Origin: Odontocerum albicorne
Lineage: Eukaryota; Arthropoda; Insecta; Trichoptera; Odontoceridae
Reading direction: 5' to 3'
Assembly (NCBI GenBank): GCA_949825065.1
Contig: OX463844.1
Coordinates: forward strand, 1,364,001 to 1,428,000
DNA length: 64,000 nt
Shown: piece after piece, positions 44,083 to 54,829 of the stretch
Position numbering within the stretch: the first letter of the stretch is position 1
How the letters are laid out: the number at the start of each line of letters is the position of its first letter
Made by a program: the position numbers and the translations under genes
The notes under the pieces: model-generated
Databases searched by the model: none
What the model saw: only the letters and a program-made list of their open reading frames with translations
Told to the model about the DNA's origin: nothing

Positions 44083-44672
44083 CATAGTATAAATAGGCTA
44101 AAACTCATACGATGGTTGTCGCAAAAGAAAGAATACGAGAATTGAATTTTGAATACAAGAGAGCAAGAGAGGAATACTTGGATTATCTCCGAAAGTAATT
44201 CGAAACTAGTTGCAGCCCGTGAAATATTCACGGAAGTAAAACAAATTCTACATTTATGAAAATATGTATTCATGAATGTAAAATTTGTTTATATATATAT
44301 ATATATCATTTTTACATCGTCCCCTTTAACACAGTTTCAAAAATTGTTAGCTAGGTATTTAAAATTCGTTCAGTGTCACAGAATAAGTATTCCTATCTCG
44401 CTCTCTTGTATTCAAAATTCAATTCTCGTATTCTTTCTTTGTAAACAACCATCTTATGGGTTTTGGCCTATTTATACTATGATTTGAATCTCGGTGGGTC
44501 CGTGATACTGAACGAATTTTAAATACCTAACTAACAATTTTTGAACCGGTGTAAAAGGGACGATGTATAAATGATATATGTATAAACAAATTTTACATTT
44601 ATGAATATATATTTTCATAAATGTAGATATTCTTTTAACTTCCGTGAATATTTCACGGGTTGCAACTAGTAA
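44083..44672. mobile_element. Foldback element with long inverted arms
   Basis: The core element 44209-44666 is flanked by TA in an ACTAGT context. Its arms (about 44209-44375 and 44500-44666) pair over about 165 bp with gaps. Each terminus also has its own short palindrome, CCGTGAATATTTCACGG. The central spacer (44391-44482) is the inverted copy of 44085-44180, which lies outside the left end. So two inverted pairs overlap. No coding capacity. Confidence 0.75.
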
Positions 44673-44744
44673 TTCTTTATTTATTTTGTCAAATTTAATA
44701 TCTTATTCGAGTTTATAATTCTCTTAAAGCTTCGTATGTATCAT

Positions 44745-45545
44745 AATAAGGTTACGCCATTTTCCTGTCGGGATAGGCAAAGAGAACAGAGCGCCATACT
44801 ATCCTATCTCGTCCCCACGTCGTAAGCAAAACTTCATCCATACAGCGTCTACGATCTGTCTGACACTTTTACGTTTCCTTCTTTCAGAATATTATTCACT
44901 TGATCCAACCATACTCTATTTAGTGTTCTACTCACACGCATCTTCCTCATATTTGAACTATATAACAGATATGTTTTGTTAGCTTTACTTTATTCATTCG
45001 TTCCACATGCCCAAACCATATAAATATATCTTATTTAACACAAAAGCCTTAAGTTCACATTCATCTATTATCACTTCATTCCGTATTCAGTCTTACATTA
45101 TTAGTCTACATATTCTTCTCAATGCGCGCATTTCTTCGGCTTCTCTTAGTATTTTTCCACCTCCATATTTCATTCTTATACATCATAGTTGGCACCAAAA
45201 TACTATTGTAGATTGTCATCCCAACAATTTTTTATATTTTCTGGTTCTAGTATTTATTTATTTTATTTTATTTTATTAGGAAAACATACAGTGTTTATGT
45301 CGGTATTATTACTGATATCTATGGGTTTCGAAACACCATTTAACAGTTTTCGCATATGGTTTCAATATGTACACTTAGTTATGTTAGGAGATTGGTAAGA
45401 AGGTAGTAGGTAGGCTTTAAGTAATGCTGAAAATTGTTAACCAGGAGACAATCAGGGATGAGAGAGTCAGAGATTCACACCAAACCAATTCCCGCATATG
45501 ATTAAGTGTCTCATTGACTCTATTTCCTGTCGTTACACGTAGATA
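44745..45545 (-). pseudogene. LINE family A fragment, minus strand
   Basis: It starts with the reversed end (GCCATTTTCCTGTCGGGATA, then GGCAAAGAGAACAGAGCGCC). It continues through ATACAGCGTCTACGATCTGT (complement of the R.RRCM segment) and TTCATTCGTTCCACATGCCC (complement of GHVERMN). It reaches CATCATAGTTGGCACCAAAA (complement of L.PTLMY). It is the longest family A copy here, with many frameshifts. Plus-strand frames at 45007-45398 are shadows. Confidence 0.68.
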
Positions 45546-45764
45546 CTTTGTAAAATAAATTAAAAAAAACAATTCGTACATTTATGTTTGAAAAAGTTCA
45601 AATGAATTCATTTAATAAATTTAAATCGGTTTAAATCTGTTGTGAATAAATCCTCTTAAATTTTCTAATGGTTCCTTTTATTTTAATTTTGTGAAAAATA
45701 CCACAAGCTCATTCTGTAAATTGTACCGAGTGCGTTTGACAAGATGAAATCAAATAAAAATATA

Positions 45765-46196
45765 TTATTTTAGGAGCTAGTCCTTAAGGGAGAGATGATG
45801 ATGATTTGTTGATAAATAAAACTCGTTAGATCGCAATGCGGAAAGAGAGAGTGATTTATTTGGTAGACGTAGGTATTTATATCATTTTAGAATGTGCGCT
45901 GGAATGCGCTCGCGATATGCCTACGTCTCGTTCCTGCGAATCCAAAAACGATTAATGTTGTATGTAGGTGACAATTTATTTACGAAACTGGCGCGACAGC
46001 CGTGGTGCGTTCTCGCTCCGGCGTGGAATGCGGTCCGCTCCAGGCTACGGGTTGAATGGCCGGCGTGTGAACTTTGGACTTGTTTGTTTAAAATTGTCAA
46101 GGAATGCAAAGGTCACTTCATCGGTCATTGACCGTGTGTATGGACGCCCACAGTGTTCCGAGTGTGCGACTGAGTGTGCGACGACCGCCACATTAT
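45765..46196 (-). mobile_element. Solo LTR, family S, copy 4, with TTAT target duplication
   Basis: The LTR is 45769-46192 (424 bp). On the minus strand it begins TGTGGCGGTCGTCGCACACT and ends AGCTCCTAAA. TTAT is at 45765-45768 and 46193-46196. Confidence 0.83.
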
Positions 46197-46234
46197 AATT
46201 AATCAAATTACGCAACTGAATTGAACAAACTTCT

Positions 46235-46435
46235 TTGACGTCCTCTACGGCCTAATTGGTAAGATTTCTATCTTCCAGCCTATAGTTTGTGGGTTTGATT
46301 CCCGCTGTAACGTAGTTTTTTTCAGGGCATCAGCATGATTTTCATTTTAGGCTTGTTTTACATGTTTCTAGTTGTTCGGAAGAGACTGTCACATGGCAAT
46401 AAACCCACCAGATTGTACTGTATACATCAAAAGTT
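46235..46435 (+). mobile_element. SINE family A, near full length
   Basis: Box A TACGGCCTAATTGGTAAGAT, box B GTGGGTTTGATTCCCGC and tail CACATGGCAATAAACCCACC, then AGATTGTACTGTATAC, are all present. The next LINE fragment starts immediately after it. Confidence 0.68.
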
Positions 46436-46439
46436 TAAT

Positions 46440-46909
46440 ACATTGTCTCTTCTTCTTCATCTTATTTAAGACCTGTTGGCCTGTTATGGTCCTGCATCAT
46501 TGTTTGCCTCTTGCGACGTCGACTGCCAGCTGTGTTTCCATCTTTTGGAAGGTCGTCCTGGAGGTCTGCTTGCTTAGGGGATACTGCCCCTGGCCATTCT
46601 TACGGCTCTCGGTTCCAACATTCTGGATACGTTTTCGTTCCAGAACCTTCTTCTCTGTCGTCCCCATCTGACAATATCTTCAACTTCGCACATCCTTTTT
46701 CTGTGTTACGTACTCTATAACGAAAGGTTTTGCGAGCGATACTCCTGAGTACCTTTCATTTCGCTGGTTCGAAGGAGGTTTTTGGTTCTGACAGTGTCGG
46801 CTCTGGACTCTATACTGTATGTCATTATGGGGCGGACACAGGTCTTGTATATCCTCACCTTGCTTTGGATGTTCATATGCTTTTTTTTCAGATAGTGTTC
46901 TTTAAACAT
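46440..46909 (-). pseudogene. LINE family C reverse transcriptase C-terminus
   Basis: The minus-strand frame at 46715-46909 reads KVRIYKTCVRPIMTYSIESR, then ADTVRTKNLLRTSEMK. This is the IYKTCVRP.MTY..E.RADT segment after the RT domain of CR1/Jockey-like LINEs. Further left, a frame-shifted reading gives VEYV, a RRRFWNENVSRM-like segment and SRPPGRPSKRWKHSWQS, the usual C-terminal region. Plus-strand frames on top of it are shadows. Confidence 0.7.
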
Positions 46910-47802
46910 CCGGAAATAGCTGCGGCCTTTTGTGATTGTACAAAATAAACTTTATCCATTATAGCAATATTCTTAATCCATAATTTTTTTTAACTTTTCC
47001 TTTTATTTTATTTACATGTAAATGATACAAGGTGCCATATAACAGAATCATTTTAAATAGAAGAGCCAGTAGTGAGTGCTCAACACAATTAGTTGGAAAG
47101 AATACACAAAAAAATATACACAATTCCAACATTTTTTTTATTTCATTGATTGTCTAAACAAAATGGCAAAATTTTGACCTATCACATTTTTTTAACAAAT
47201 TTGAAGAAAGCATTTTAAAGTAAAGAAATCGTTTGATATTTGGTCCTGACCCGGATCGCAGCCGACATTAAATGTTTCCTTTTAATCCTTTTATACATTC
47301 CGGTGTTGTGGACGGCGATACACATTTCTCCATTGTCAGGAATTCCTCGCGGTAACAAAAGGAAAAGGAAAAGAATCCACTCAATGTCGGGCTGTCATAC
47401 AATAATGCTCAGCCCCAACAGAAAAAAACAAGAAAAGCAAAAATATAAATGGCGGAGATTAATGTTCTTGTAATATCTTCAGCAGGAGTTGACAACTTGG
47501 TCACCAATTATTGTCAAAATGGTGATTTTCCAGAAAGGACATCGATTTCTTTGTTGTATGACGAATATCACGAACGAGAAAACGTACGTACGCATGTATT
47601 GTCGTAAAACTAAATGTTGCTAATATTTCATCAACAATGAAGTGACAGTGACTTTTCCTATATTTTGTACACATTTTGTGCGGCAGATATCTTCCTTTAT
47701 AGGAGTTGGGTTCCAATTATTGCAAAAAAATATAAATTTTAACTGAGCATTGATTTTTTACCATAACTATTAAGAATTCTAAGAAATTTTTGGATAAAAA
47801 TA
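46910..47802. other. Intergenic sequence, nothing recognised
   Basis: Frames at 47240-47473 and 47501-47716 carry no motif. No repeat was seen before the satellite. Confidence 0.3.
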
Positions 47803-49625
47803 TGTACTGCTGCATCTATCCTGGTGGCCCGAAATGTCGCTAACTATGAAGAATGCTTCGAATCTCATGAATAAGAAGACGTACTAATGCATCTATCCTG
47901 ATGGTGCAAAATATAGCCGACTATCAAGAATGCTACAAATCTCACGGATGAAAAGACACGTAATACTAATGCATCTATCTAGATAAGAAGACGTACTAAT
48001 GCATCTATCTTAATGACACAAAATATAGCCGACTATCAAGAATTCTACGAATCTCATGGATGAAAAGGCACATAATACTAATGCATCTATCTAGATAAGA
48101 AGATGTACTAATGCATCTATCTTCATGGCGCAAAATATAGCCGACTATCAAGAATGCTACGAATCTCATGAATGAAAAGACACATAATACTAATGCATCT
48201 ATCTAGATAAGAAGACGTACTAATGCATCTATCTTAATGGCACAAAATATAGCCGACTATCAACAATGCTACGAATCTCATGGATGAAAGACATATAATA
48301 CTAATGCATCTATCTAGATAAGAAGACGTACTAATGCATCTATCCTTAAGGTGCAAAATATGGCCGACTATCAAGAATGCTACGAATATCATGGATAAAA
48401 AGACACATAATACTAATGCATCTATCTAGATAAGAAAACGTACTAATGCATCTATCTTAATGGCGCAAAATATAGCCGACTATCAACAATGCTACGAATC
48501 TCATGGATGAAAAGGCACATAATACTAATGCATCTATCTAGATAAGAAGATGTACTAATGCATCTATCTTCATGGCGCAAAATAAAGCCGACTATCAACA
48601 ATGATACGAATCTCATGAATGAAAGACATGTAATACTAATGCATCTATCCTTAAGGTGCAAAATATGGCCGACTATCAAGAATGCTACGAATATCATGGA
48701 TGAAAAGACACATAATACTAATGCATCTATCTAGATAAGAAGACGTACTAATGCATCTATCTTAATGGCGCAAAATATAGCCGACTATCAAGAATGCTAC
48801 GAATCTCATGGATGAAAAGGCATATAATACTAATGCATCTATCTAGATAAGAAGACGTACTAATGCATCTATCCTTAAGGTGCAAAATATGGCCGACTAT
48901 CAAGAATGCTACGAATATCATGGATGAAAAGACACATAATACTAATGCATCTATCTAGATAAGAAGACGTACTAATGCATCTATCTTAATGGCGCAAAAT
49001 ATAGCCGACTATCAAGAATGCTACGAATCTCATGGATGAAAGACATATAATACTAATGCATCTATCTAGATAAGAAGACGTACTAATGCATCTATCCTTA
49101 AGGTGCAAAATATGGCCGACTATCAAGAATGCTACGAATATCATGGATGAAAAGACACATAATACTAATGCATCTATCTAGATAAGAAGACGTACTAATG
49201 CATCTATCTTAATGGCGCAGAATATAGCCGACTATCAAGAATGCTACGAATCTCATGGATGAAAAGGCTCATAATACTAATGCATCTATCTAGATAAGAA
49301 GATGTACTAATGCATCTATCTTAATGGCGCAAAATATAGCCGACTATCAAGAATGCTACGAATCTCATGGATGAAAAGACATATAATACTAATGCATCTA
49401 TCTAGATAAGAATACGTACTTATGCATCTATCTTGATTGCACAAAATATAGCTGCCTATCAAGAATGCTACGAAGATCATAAATAAAAAGACATACATGT
49501 TAATACTAATGTACTCGTATCTATAGTTGTGGCGCAAAATATCACTGACTATCAAGAACGCTACGAATTTCATAGACGTACCATAAATATGTACTTATGC
49601 ATCGATCCTGGTGACGTTAAATGAT
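47803..49625. repeat. 112-bp tandem satellite, about 16 units, with higher-order pattern
   Basis: The typical unit has GAAGACGTACTAATGCATCT, ATC(C)TTAA(T/G)G(G/T)(C/T)GCAAAATAT, GCCGACTATCAAGAATGCTA, CGAAT(C/A)TCATGGATGAAAAG and ACACATAATACTAATGCATC, then TATCTAGATAA. TACTAATGCATCTATC occurs twice per unit, so the 112-bp unit probably arose by an internal partial duplication. The first and last copies lack the extra part. A variant with CCTTAAGGTGCAAAATATGG recurs at about 48343, 48648, 48872 and 49094. Confidence 0.9.
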
Positions 49626-49754
49626 GCAGTCACTAATTAGCCTCCAACGATGTCCTCAACCTTTAAGGCATATTGTTTGTGGCGAAATAGAATATTAGTA
49701 GTTTCTGTACTGGAGGTATCAAAAAAACAGTCAAAGAGTTTTAATGTTTTAGAT

Positions 49755-49985
49755 AGAATAATAATCTTTCACCTCCTCCACATTCAAACATCTCATCTTC
49801 TATTATGCATACTTCTAACTTTACCTTCTTTTAAAATCTTGTCCGTTTGATTCAGCTACGTTTTTATTGGTCTATCTCTTCCACACACATTTGGCACTTC
49901 TAGCTTGGATACTCGATTAGTCATTCTTTCCTTATTCATTGCCTTCACATGTCCAAACCATCTTAAATCTCCTTTCCTCATCTTA
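49755..49985 (-). pseudogene. LINE family A fragment, minus strand
   Basis: CACCTCCTCCACATTCAAAC (complement of the NVEE segment), then TTTGATTCAGCTACGTTTTT, TCTATCTCTTCCACACACAT and TTGCCTTCACATGTCCAAAC (complement of FGHVK), in minus-strand order. It stops just before solo LTR copy 5. Confidence 0.58.
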
Positions 49986-50016
49986 CTTAAAATACTAATT
50001 TTATCAATTTATTAAA

Positions 50017-50444
50017 TCTATAGCGGATTGCTTCTTATTTGAAGAGATGATGATTATGATTGTTGGTAAATAAATAAAATACGTTAAATCGCAATGCGGA
50101 AGGAGAGAGTGAATGAATGTTTTATTTATCAGTATGTGGGTATTTCTACATTTCAGAATGGGCGCGGGAGTGCGCCCGCGATATATATTTATCTCGCTTC
50201 TGTGCGTGCAGAAATGGTCAATTGAAGTATTGCAGATATCGTAAATAGTATTGTAGGTAAACAATTTGTTTACGGAAGCGGCGAGACAGCGTGATGCGTT
50301 CTCTTTCTACTGTGGAATGCGGCGCGATGTCCGGCCGCGTCAATGTTTTGGTATGTGATCTTCGGACATATCCAAAGGTCGTTTCGTCGGTCGTTGACCG
50401 TATGTGTTGACAATATTCAGCGACGACCGTGGTTCCCACAAATC
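50017..50444 (-). mobile_element. Solo LTR, family S, copy 5, with AATC target duplication
   Basis: The LTR is 50021-50440 (420 bp). On the minus strand it begins TGTGGGAACCACGGTCGTCG and ends AATCCGCTATA. AATC is at 50017-50020 and 50441-50444. It is closest to copy 1, sharing GCGTGATGCGTTCTCTTTCT (as complement) and the GTAAACAATTTGTTTACGG palindrome. Confidence 0.85.
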
Positions 50445-51005
50445 ATTTTTAAAGTATTCTTTCATACATTAACACCACAAATACTCTTTAGTGCATGCAT
50501 CTCTAAAACATTGATATAACATTAATAAAAATAATCATATATAAATAAATTATTTAAAAAAAATCTCCACAAGGGACACAGTAACGAATTAAAATACCTG
50601 ACAGCGCTTTTTAAAACATCGAGTTGCTAGCCTACAATTCAACTTCACAATGGATTTCAGGAAATGAAAAAAATCGATGCAGGACCCCTGTGAAGCTTTT
50701 ATGGCAAATTAAAATTCAGATTTAACTCTACTTATGTGCTTTTAAGAGCACCGTCACGCATTTTACGTTACATACATCCTGCTGATTAAAAATTTACGGG
50801 ATCAGCTAATCCTGAAGGCCACTTACAAAAGCTCCAACGAGAATAAATTATCTTTGTTACATTCAGTTCATTTCGTTGAGTTTATAATAAATGTTATAAA
50901 TTTTCGACACGTTATGAAGATTTAAATATGATCGATATCAAAATCTGGTAAAATAATCAATGAAACAGAGTACAGTCCTACAAATTTAAATATAATATTT
51001 TTTTA
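50445..51005. other. AT-rich sequence, nothing recognised
   Basis: No frame or repeat of note was found. Confidence 0.3.
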
Positions 51006-51065
51006 TCACAATTACATAGCACTGCTTCGAGAGAAAACTCTCCTCAATGGCGCTCTAAACTCGAA
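51006..51065 (-). mobile_element. LINE family E 3' tail
   Basis: On the plus strand, GAGAGAAAACTCTCCTCAAT, then GGCGCTC, matches the tails at 54835, 57085 and 61185. Each is a hairpin-forming GAGAG...CTCTCC segment followed by a G.GCTCC-like stretch. Confidence 0.5.
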
Positions 51066-51162
51066 CGATTTTATATTAAACGAATGAAGTCTGACAGCTT
51101 CAGTAGCGCTTGGTTGAATCATGTATTGCACTTTCGTTGTATATAGTACAAAGGTGCATGCA

Positions 51163-51548
51163 TGGCCACGCAATAACGCACTGGACTTCCAAACGGAAGG
51201 TCGTTGGTTCGAACCCCGCGGTGTGCTACACCACTCGAATGGCAGAAGTATTTTTTTTCCGTCTAGTATCGAGGGTTTAAGTATACCTTTAACGTTAGTC
51301 ATATCTATTATTTAAAAAAAAATAAAGGGAAAATATGCCGGTTTGCCCGATCGTTTCAATTCAGTATGCCATCGGATCTAATATAGCGGTGTGGCTGGTG
51401 AGTTTGCTAGTGTGCAACGGATTACTCACTTAACGAAAATAAAAGAAGAAGGAAACAAGAAACTTCACTGCACAGTTTCGTTTTCAGATGAATAAACGTT
51501 GGAATGAAGAGGCTATCCTCGACTACCAAATCCAGAATCAATATAATA
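51163..51548 (+). mobile_element. SINE family B, copy 2, with canonical box B
   Basis: The head has a box-A-like GGCCACGCAATAACGCACTG, a CTTCCAAACGGAAG stem and a box-B GGTTCGAACCCCGC. The body holds ATGCCATCGGATCTAATATA and GTGTGCAACGGATTACTCAC. The tail GTTGGAATGAAGAGGCTATC, then CTCGACTACC, is decayed. This head best supports a tRNA origin. Confidence 0.72.
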
Positions 51549-51629
51549 CAATAATACAGAAAACCGTTGTGTTATTATTACCATGTGGCAACTTTCAACG
51601 TGGAGAAAACAGATAAAAAATATAGAATC

Positions 51630-51802
51630 TGTTTATTGCCATGTGGCAATCTCTTCAAACAAGAAGGTTGTTCATGAGGTATTAAGTGATCACCAGACTG
51701 ATAACCTGTTTAAAAAAAATCCGGGTCGTAACTAGAATTGAACATGCATCCTCCACACTAGAAGACAGGCCTGTCTTACCATCTAGACCACGGAAGTTAT
51801 AT
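51630..51802 (-). mobile_element. SINE family A, near full length
   Basis: TTTATTGCCATGTGGCAATC (tail complement), GGTCGTAACTAGAATTGAAC (box B complement) and CTTACCATCTAGACCACGGA (box A complement), in minus-strand order. Confidence 0.63.
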
Positions 51803-51839
51803 AAAAATATTTCTGACATTAATTTGCAATAATCTGAAT

Positions 51840-52095
51840 CGTCGTCGTTGCCGGGCCTCGCAGTCGAGGATCCCCTCGCCACTCCAACGTCAGTCTTGAA
51901 CCATTCTCTCACGTCGATCCTAGATGCGCACTCCCTTCCGAAAATGTCACAGACATGTGGGCCCTGCTGAGCCGCCTGGCCATGTTGACGCATGTTCGCA
52001 GCGCGCTGACTGTTTCTCACACGTCTAGCCGCTGAGACGACATCAGCCCGAGAACATACGGCTCTCCACCTGCATAAACCTATTTTGATAATCTG
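51840..52095 (-). pseudogene. LINE family F C-terminus with C2H2-like finger and 3' tail
   Basis: The minus-strand frame reads CRWRAVCSRADVVSAARRVR, then NMRQHGQAAQQGPHVCDIFG and RECASRID. The CRWRAVC segment and a final zinc-finger-like HVC.I.GR.CASRI are known ends of some LINE ORF2 proteins; the second cysteine of the first pair is replaced by phenylalanine. Immediately downstream (51840-51895) lies GTTGGAGTGGCGAGGGGATC, then CTCGACTGCGAGGCCCGGCA. This is the same tail as SINE family B. Confidence 0.65.
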
Positions 52096-52761
52096 AATAA
52101 ACCTATTTTCAAAGAAGTATTTAAAGACCAGAGCTGATAATCTGAAGACTAGAGCTGATGAAGTCATCTAGCACGCGTTTTCAGTGGGAATATAGAATTT
52201 TAGAGATATTGTAAATTACAAAATAACTGCTGCCAAGGCCTATTAAGGGATGTTGCGCCATTGATGATGACGTAATCATTTTAAAAAAATCTTTTTTTTT
52301 TTAAATGCTGAAACATTTACACTTTGCATTCATATTCTCACACATACTTAAATCCCAAACTATCACACACAATTCCAACAGTATCATAATTTCAACAAAA
52401 AAATACTTGTTGATTCAATATTAAATTATATTTACTAACAATAAATTCTAAAAAGATTTCGTTACGTACATTTTTTTTTAATATAATTTTTTTTTTCAGT
52501 TTTTTTACAATTATTACTAAAGAGAACGAAACAGTTGTAATCAAAATGATGAACAAGCTTTGAATTCTAAAAAGAAGGATCTCTTAGACTATCTAGAACA
52601 GAAAAACCTCTTAGAAGTTTGAATACAAAAACACTTGCTCGCACATGCGGATATGATATGTAACTCGACAATAACATGCATCACATTGCTGTCCACAGAA
52701 ATTAAATTAGAAGCCGACCTCGAGAAGGACTATCTAAAAGTAAATAATTTTTTTTTTTCAC
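52096..52761. other. AT-rich sequence, nothing recognised
   Basis: Long T runs lie near 52280 and 52480. No element was delimited before the MITE. Confidence 0.3.
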
Positions 52762-52969
52762 TAAGGCCTCGGCCACACAAGTAGGAGCCTCGCTTGGTGC
52801 TTAGAGCTATGCTGCGAGCTAGGTGACATATCCAAGTGAACCAACGCACCACATACTATCGCAATGGCCACACTGCACGCTTCACGCCACGCTACGTGAC
52901 TATTATTGTCACATAGTAGCGTAACTCTAAGCACCAAGTAAACGTCCTACCTGTGTGGCCGAGGCCTTA
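52762..52969. mobile_element. Long-inverted-repeat MITE, family M, copy 2
   Basis: AGGCCTCGGCCACACAAG at the left and CTGTGTGGCCGAGGCCT at the right are nearly perfect inverted ends, flanked by TA at 52762-52763 and 52968-52969. It shares CTTGGTGCTTAGAGC and the CTACGTGACTATTAT region with copy 1, but the centre is inverted relative to it. Confidence 0.78.
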
Positions 52970-53144
52970 TTACGAGTATATTAATCCCTGTGGCACATTT
53001 TATTCCAAAGCTCTTTTCAGGTAGTATCAAGAAGACAGCCTCGGAATGGGAAGTAGAAACAGGAATATTAGGGATGTAACATATTTTATTAGTGGAATAA
53101 TAAAGTTAGTTATAATTAAATATTCTAATGAGAATTTTGGCCGG

Positions 53145-53805
53145 CAGGATCGTGCAGGAGCACGTCTTACATTGAACGGTGCTGATATAGAGAGGGCAAA
53201 AAAATTTAAATACCTCGGAAGTATCCTAGTGGAAGACCTCGACCCAGAAACCGAATTCAAGTGCAACATTAAATCGTCTCGTGCGGCTTTTAATAAAATG
53301 AGAAGCATATTCTGCGATGATAATCTAAACTTGAAACTTTGACAATGGTTAGTCAAATGCAACGTTTGGTCAGTGATATTGCATGGAGTGGAATCATGGA
53401 CCCTCAAAGTTGGTAGTATGAACCGACTTGAAGCATTCGAAATTTGGATGCACCGGAGAATGCTACGGATACCCTGGATGGATATGGTCAGCAACACAAG
53501 GGTTCTTCAAAGAGCCAAAGTTGATACAGAGTTGCTGACTTATATTAAAATTCAAAAGGTGTCCTATTTGAGTCATGTACTTAGAGGAGCAAAGTACAAA
53601 TTACTGCACCTGATCATCTAAGGCAAAATAGAAGGTCGAAAAGGTGTTTGCAGGAGGCAAATCTCCTAGCTCCGCCACATACATGATTGGACTGGTATAA
53701 GGAGCGTTGGGGATCTTTTTCGGGCTACCGAGGACTAAGATGTCTAGTCTCAGGTGATATTTAACGTTGGAAAGACCTGATATGACACTGGGAAGAAGAA
53801 TAAGA
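53145..53805 (+). pseudogene. LINE family B ORF2 C-terminus, few stops
   Basis: The frame gives LTLNGADIERAKKFKYLGSI, a DPETEFKCNIKSSRAAFNKM segment, then one TGA near 53341. The frame continues with WSVILHGVESWTLKVGSMNR, LEAFEIWMHRRMLRIPWMDM, and LLTYIKIQKVSYLSHVLRGA, then KYKLLHLI and a stop, GKIEGRKGV and the 3' end. Order and motifs are those of the region after the LINE RT domain. Few lesions over about 200 codons make it the least decayed LINE here, though 5'-truncated. Confidence 0.78.
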
Positions 53806-54829
53806 ATTTCAACAAAGTTAAAGCCAAAACCTTCGATCGAAATCTATAATACAGTTTTGGAAAAGCCTATCAGATAATTAATGAACTCAAAGTCTACGAA
53901 AGAAAGAATACCGGTTGACGTATCAAAATAAAATGCAGCCATAAATGGGTCTAGAGCAACAACAATCTTAAGACATATATTGTCTTAGACATTCCCGAAT
54001 TTAAGAAGATCTGGAAGATATGTGTATATAAATAATATAAAAAGATTATGAATAATCCAGAGAGTGTCAGCCTGTCACATTAGAGGATCTGCAGAGACAA
54101 TAAGGGATGAGAAAAATATAAATGGAGAGAGATTAACGTTGTTGCAACCCCTCCTCTCTTTATATCTCACCGGTATTCACAAGGGAAGGGGGAAATCGAT
54201 GGGTCGCCAGCCGTAAAACTCTTTTATTAAGGAAAATTTACCTTGATCGTAAAATTCCGTTCTTACGTCTCGGACAGTCGCCATTACACTGTAAATTGCC
54301 TATCACATCCTTTTTGATGAACGATCAATACATGCGGATGGACTTCTTCGCTATTTTGCTGACTATGGAAAGTCATCAATTTCACAGTTTTACTTTCCAT
54401 CTCTTTCAAGGAATTTCATGTAATCAACCTTCTTCATTTTTCGTGTCGTTCATTATTGTCCAGGCTGTTGTAATAGCGGTCAAGACTCACTCAATGGTTA
54501 GCATGTTTAAACGTAACAGCGACTCAAAAGCGTCATATTTCCAAATGTCAAATGTTTCATGAACCCTAATACTGAAAAAAATTAATTGTGATTGGTTGGA
54601 AGGGATGATTTTTTGGCAATAAACTCTCAAAATGATACATTCAGTGTTGACGTGTTTAAATGAATATTTGTTTTTACGTCATTCTGTCCATGAAATCCCC
54701 ATAAATTGAATGACGATTAAAACCTATTTATAGGAAGAACATCACAAGGGGGCTATCAACATGCACATGATGCATTATTGAGTTCTTAGGTAACATTAAC
54801 GAAATTTATTCAAGCAATATTAGTAATAC
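53806..54829. other. Intergenic sequence, nothing recognised
   Basis: An 88-codon frame at 54296-54562 is rich in F, S and H with no motif. The patch 54130-54260 is less AT-rich but unidentified. Confidence 0.3.

Noticed and set aside
46372..46671. 99-codon plus-strand frame rich in hydrophobic residues, resembling a membrane protein
   Set aside because: The opposite strand reads as a LINE C-terminus with SRPPGRPSKRWKHSWQS. The plus-strand frame is its complement.
51163..51240. Possible functional tRNA gene with canonical GGTTCGAACCCC
   Set aside because: The acceptor stem does not pair, the anticodon arm is irregular, and the sequence runs into a SINE body and tail shared with two other loci.
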